Assembly: GCF_013344475.1 (NCBI RefSeq) | Contig: NZ_JABUOU010000011.1 | Coordinates: forward strand, 84,208 to 148,207 | Direction: 5' to 3' | Length of the DNA: 64,000 nt | Source of the DNA: Martelella limonii | GTDB lineage: Bacteria; Pseudomonadota; Alphaproteobacteria; Rhizobiales; Rhizobiaceae | In this document: positions 63,850 through 64,000 of the stretch, one piece after another | How positions within the stretch are numbered: position 1 is the first letter of the stretch | How the letters are laid out: each line of letters starts with the position of its first letter | Translations under genes and position numbers: made by a program | Notes under the pieces: model-generated | The model's database searches: none | Told to the model about the DNA's origin: nothing | Seen by the model: the letters and a program-made list of their open reading frames with translations, nothing else

Positions 63850-64000
63850 GTGACATTGACTCATCTTCAACGCCTTGAGGCGGAATCCATCCACATCTTC
63901 CGCGAGGTTGCAGCCAGTTTTGCCAAGCCGGTGATGCTGTACTCGATCGGGAAGGATTCCTCGGTGATGATGCATCTGGCGATGAAGGCGTTCTATCCCG
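63850..64000 (+). CDS. cysD: Sulfate adenylyltransferase subunit 2, N-terminal fragment
   Basis: The first ~50 residues of CysD, cut by the window end. They read [17 protein letters not shown], then [16 protein letters not shown], in which S-I-G-K-D-S is the PP-loop of this ATP pyrophosphatase. CysD with CysN makes APS from sulfate. The GTG at 63850 matches homologous N-termini; an in-frame ATG at 63835 is the alternative. Downstream genes are outside the window. Confidence 0.92.
   Translation, partial: MTLTHLQRLEAESIHIFREVAASFAKPVMLYSIGKDSSVMMHLAMKAFYP

Overview
This 64 kb window looks like chromosome of a Hyphomicrobiales (Rhizobiales) alphaproteobacterium, probably Rhizobiaceae-like. The evidence is the trpF-trpB-trpA-accD-folC cluster, an ActR/RegA response regulator, a Smo-type polyol ABC operon, an EryR-EryH-EryI-like isomerase module, high GC, dense 4-base ATGA overlaps between operon genes, and a dispersed palindromic intergenic repeat of the kind common in this order. 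No prophage, insertion sequence, CRISPR array or replication origin was found. I cannot name the genus.

Layout. 1-7.8 kb: a CoA-ligase C-terminus, a hotdog thioesterase and an arylformamidase-like hydrolase, followed by a complete Liv-type ABC transporter (binding protein, two permeases, two ATPases) and a fold-III PLP enzyme. This looks like uptake and catabolism of an aromatic or amino-acid-like compound. 8-14 kb: small housekeeping and accessory genes (cutC, tRNA-Thr(CGT), DMT exporter, VOC protein, AAA ATPase, MliC-like protein, YegD-like Hsp70). 13.9-16.8 kb: a GMC oxidoreductase with a LacI regulator. 17-21.8 kb: ispG, an MFS/DeoR pair and a MarR/DMT divergent pair. 21.9-29.1 kb: pyruvate carboxylase, a LuxR-type regulator, an MHS symporter, gluconokinase and ActR. 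29.4-37.5 kb: a polyol operon (SmoE-F-G-K transporter, mannitol 2-dehydrogenase, HAD phosphatase, FGGY kinase) behind a promoter with four spaced 11-bp boxes. 37.7-45.7 kb: an AT-richer TbpB-like lipoprotein, ahcY, an L,D-transpeptidase, mmcB and a large autotransporter with exact 210-bp tandem repeats. 46-54.4 kb: folC, accD, trpA, two unknown genes, trpB, trpF, a YgjP-like metalloprotease, a DUF2852 protein and a ProC-like reductase. 54.4-58.5 kb: an osmoprotectant ABC system. 58.9-64 kb: gyrB, rpiB-tpiA2-deoR (erythritol isomerase module) and the start of cysD.

The accessory theme is scavenging of small organic nutrients (aromatics or amino acids, polyols, gluconate, tetritols, osmolytes), with local regulators of the LacI, DeoR, MarR and LuxR types, set among core genes. 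The most noteworthy non-coding structures are four copies of a roughly 80-bp palindromic element, a 155-bp inverted repeat between lacI and ispG, paired operators between marR and its transporter, and the four-box polyol promoter. Product names come from motif recognition in the translated frames; no database search was run.
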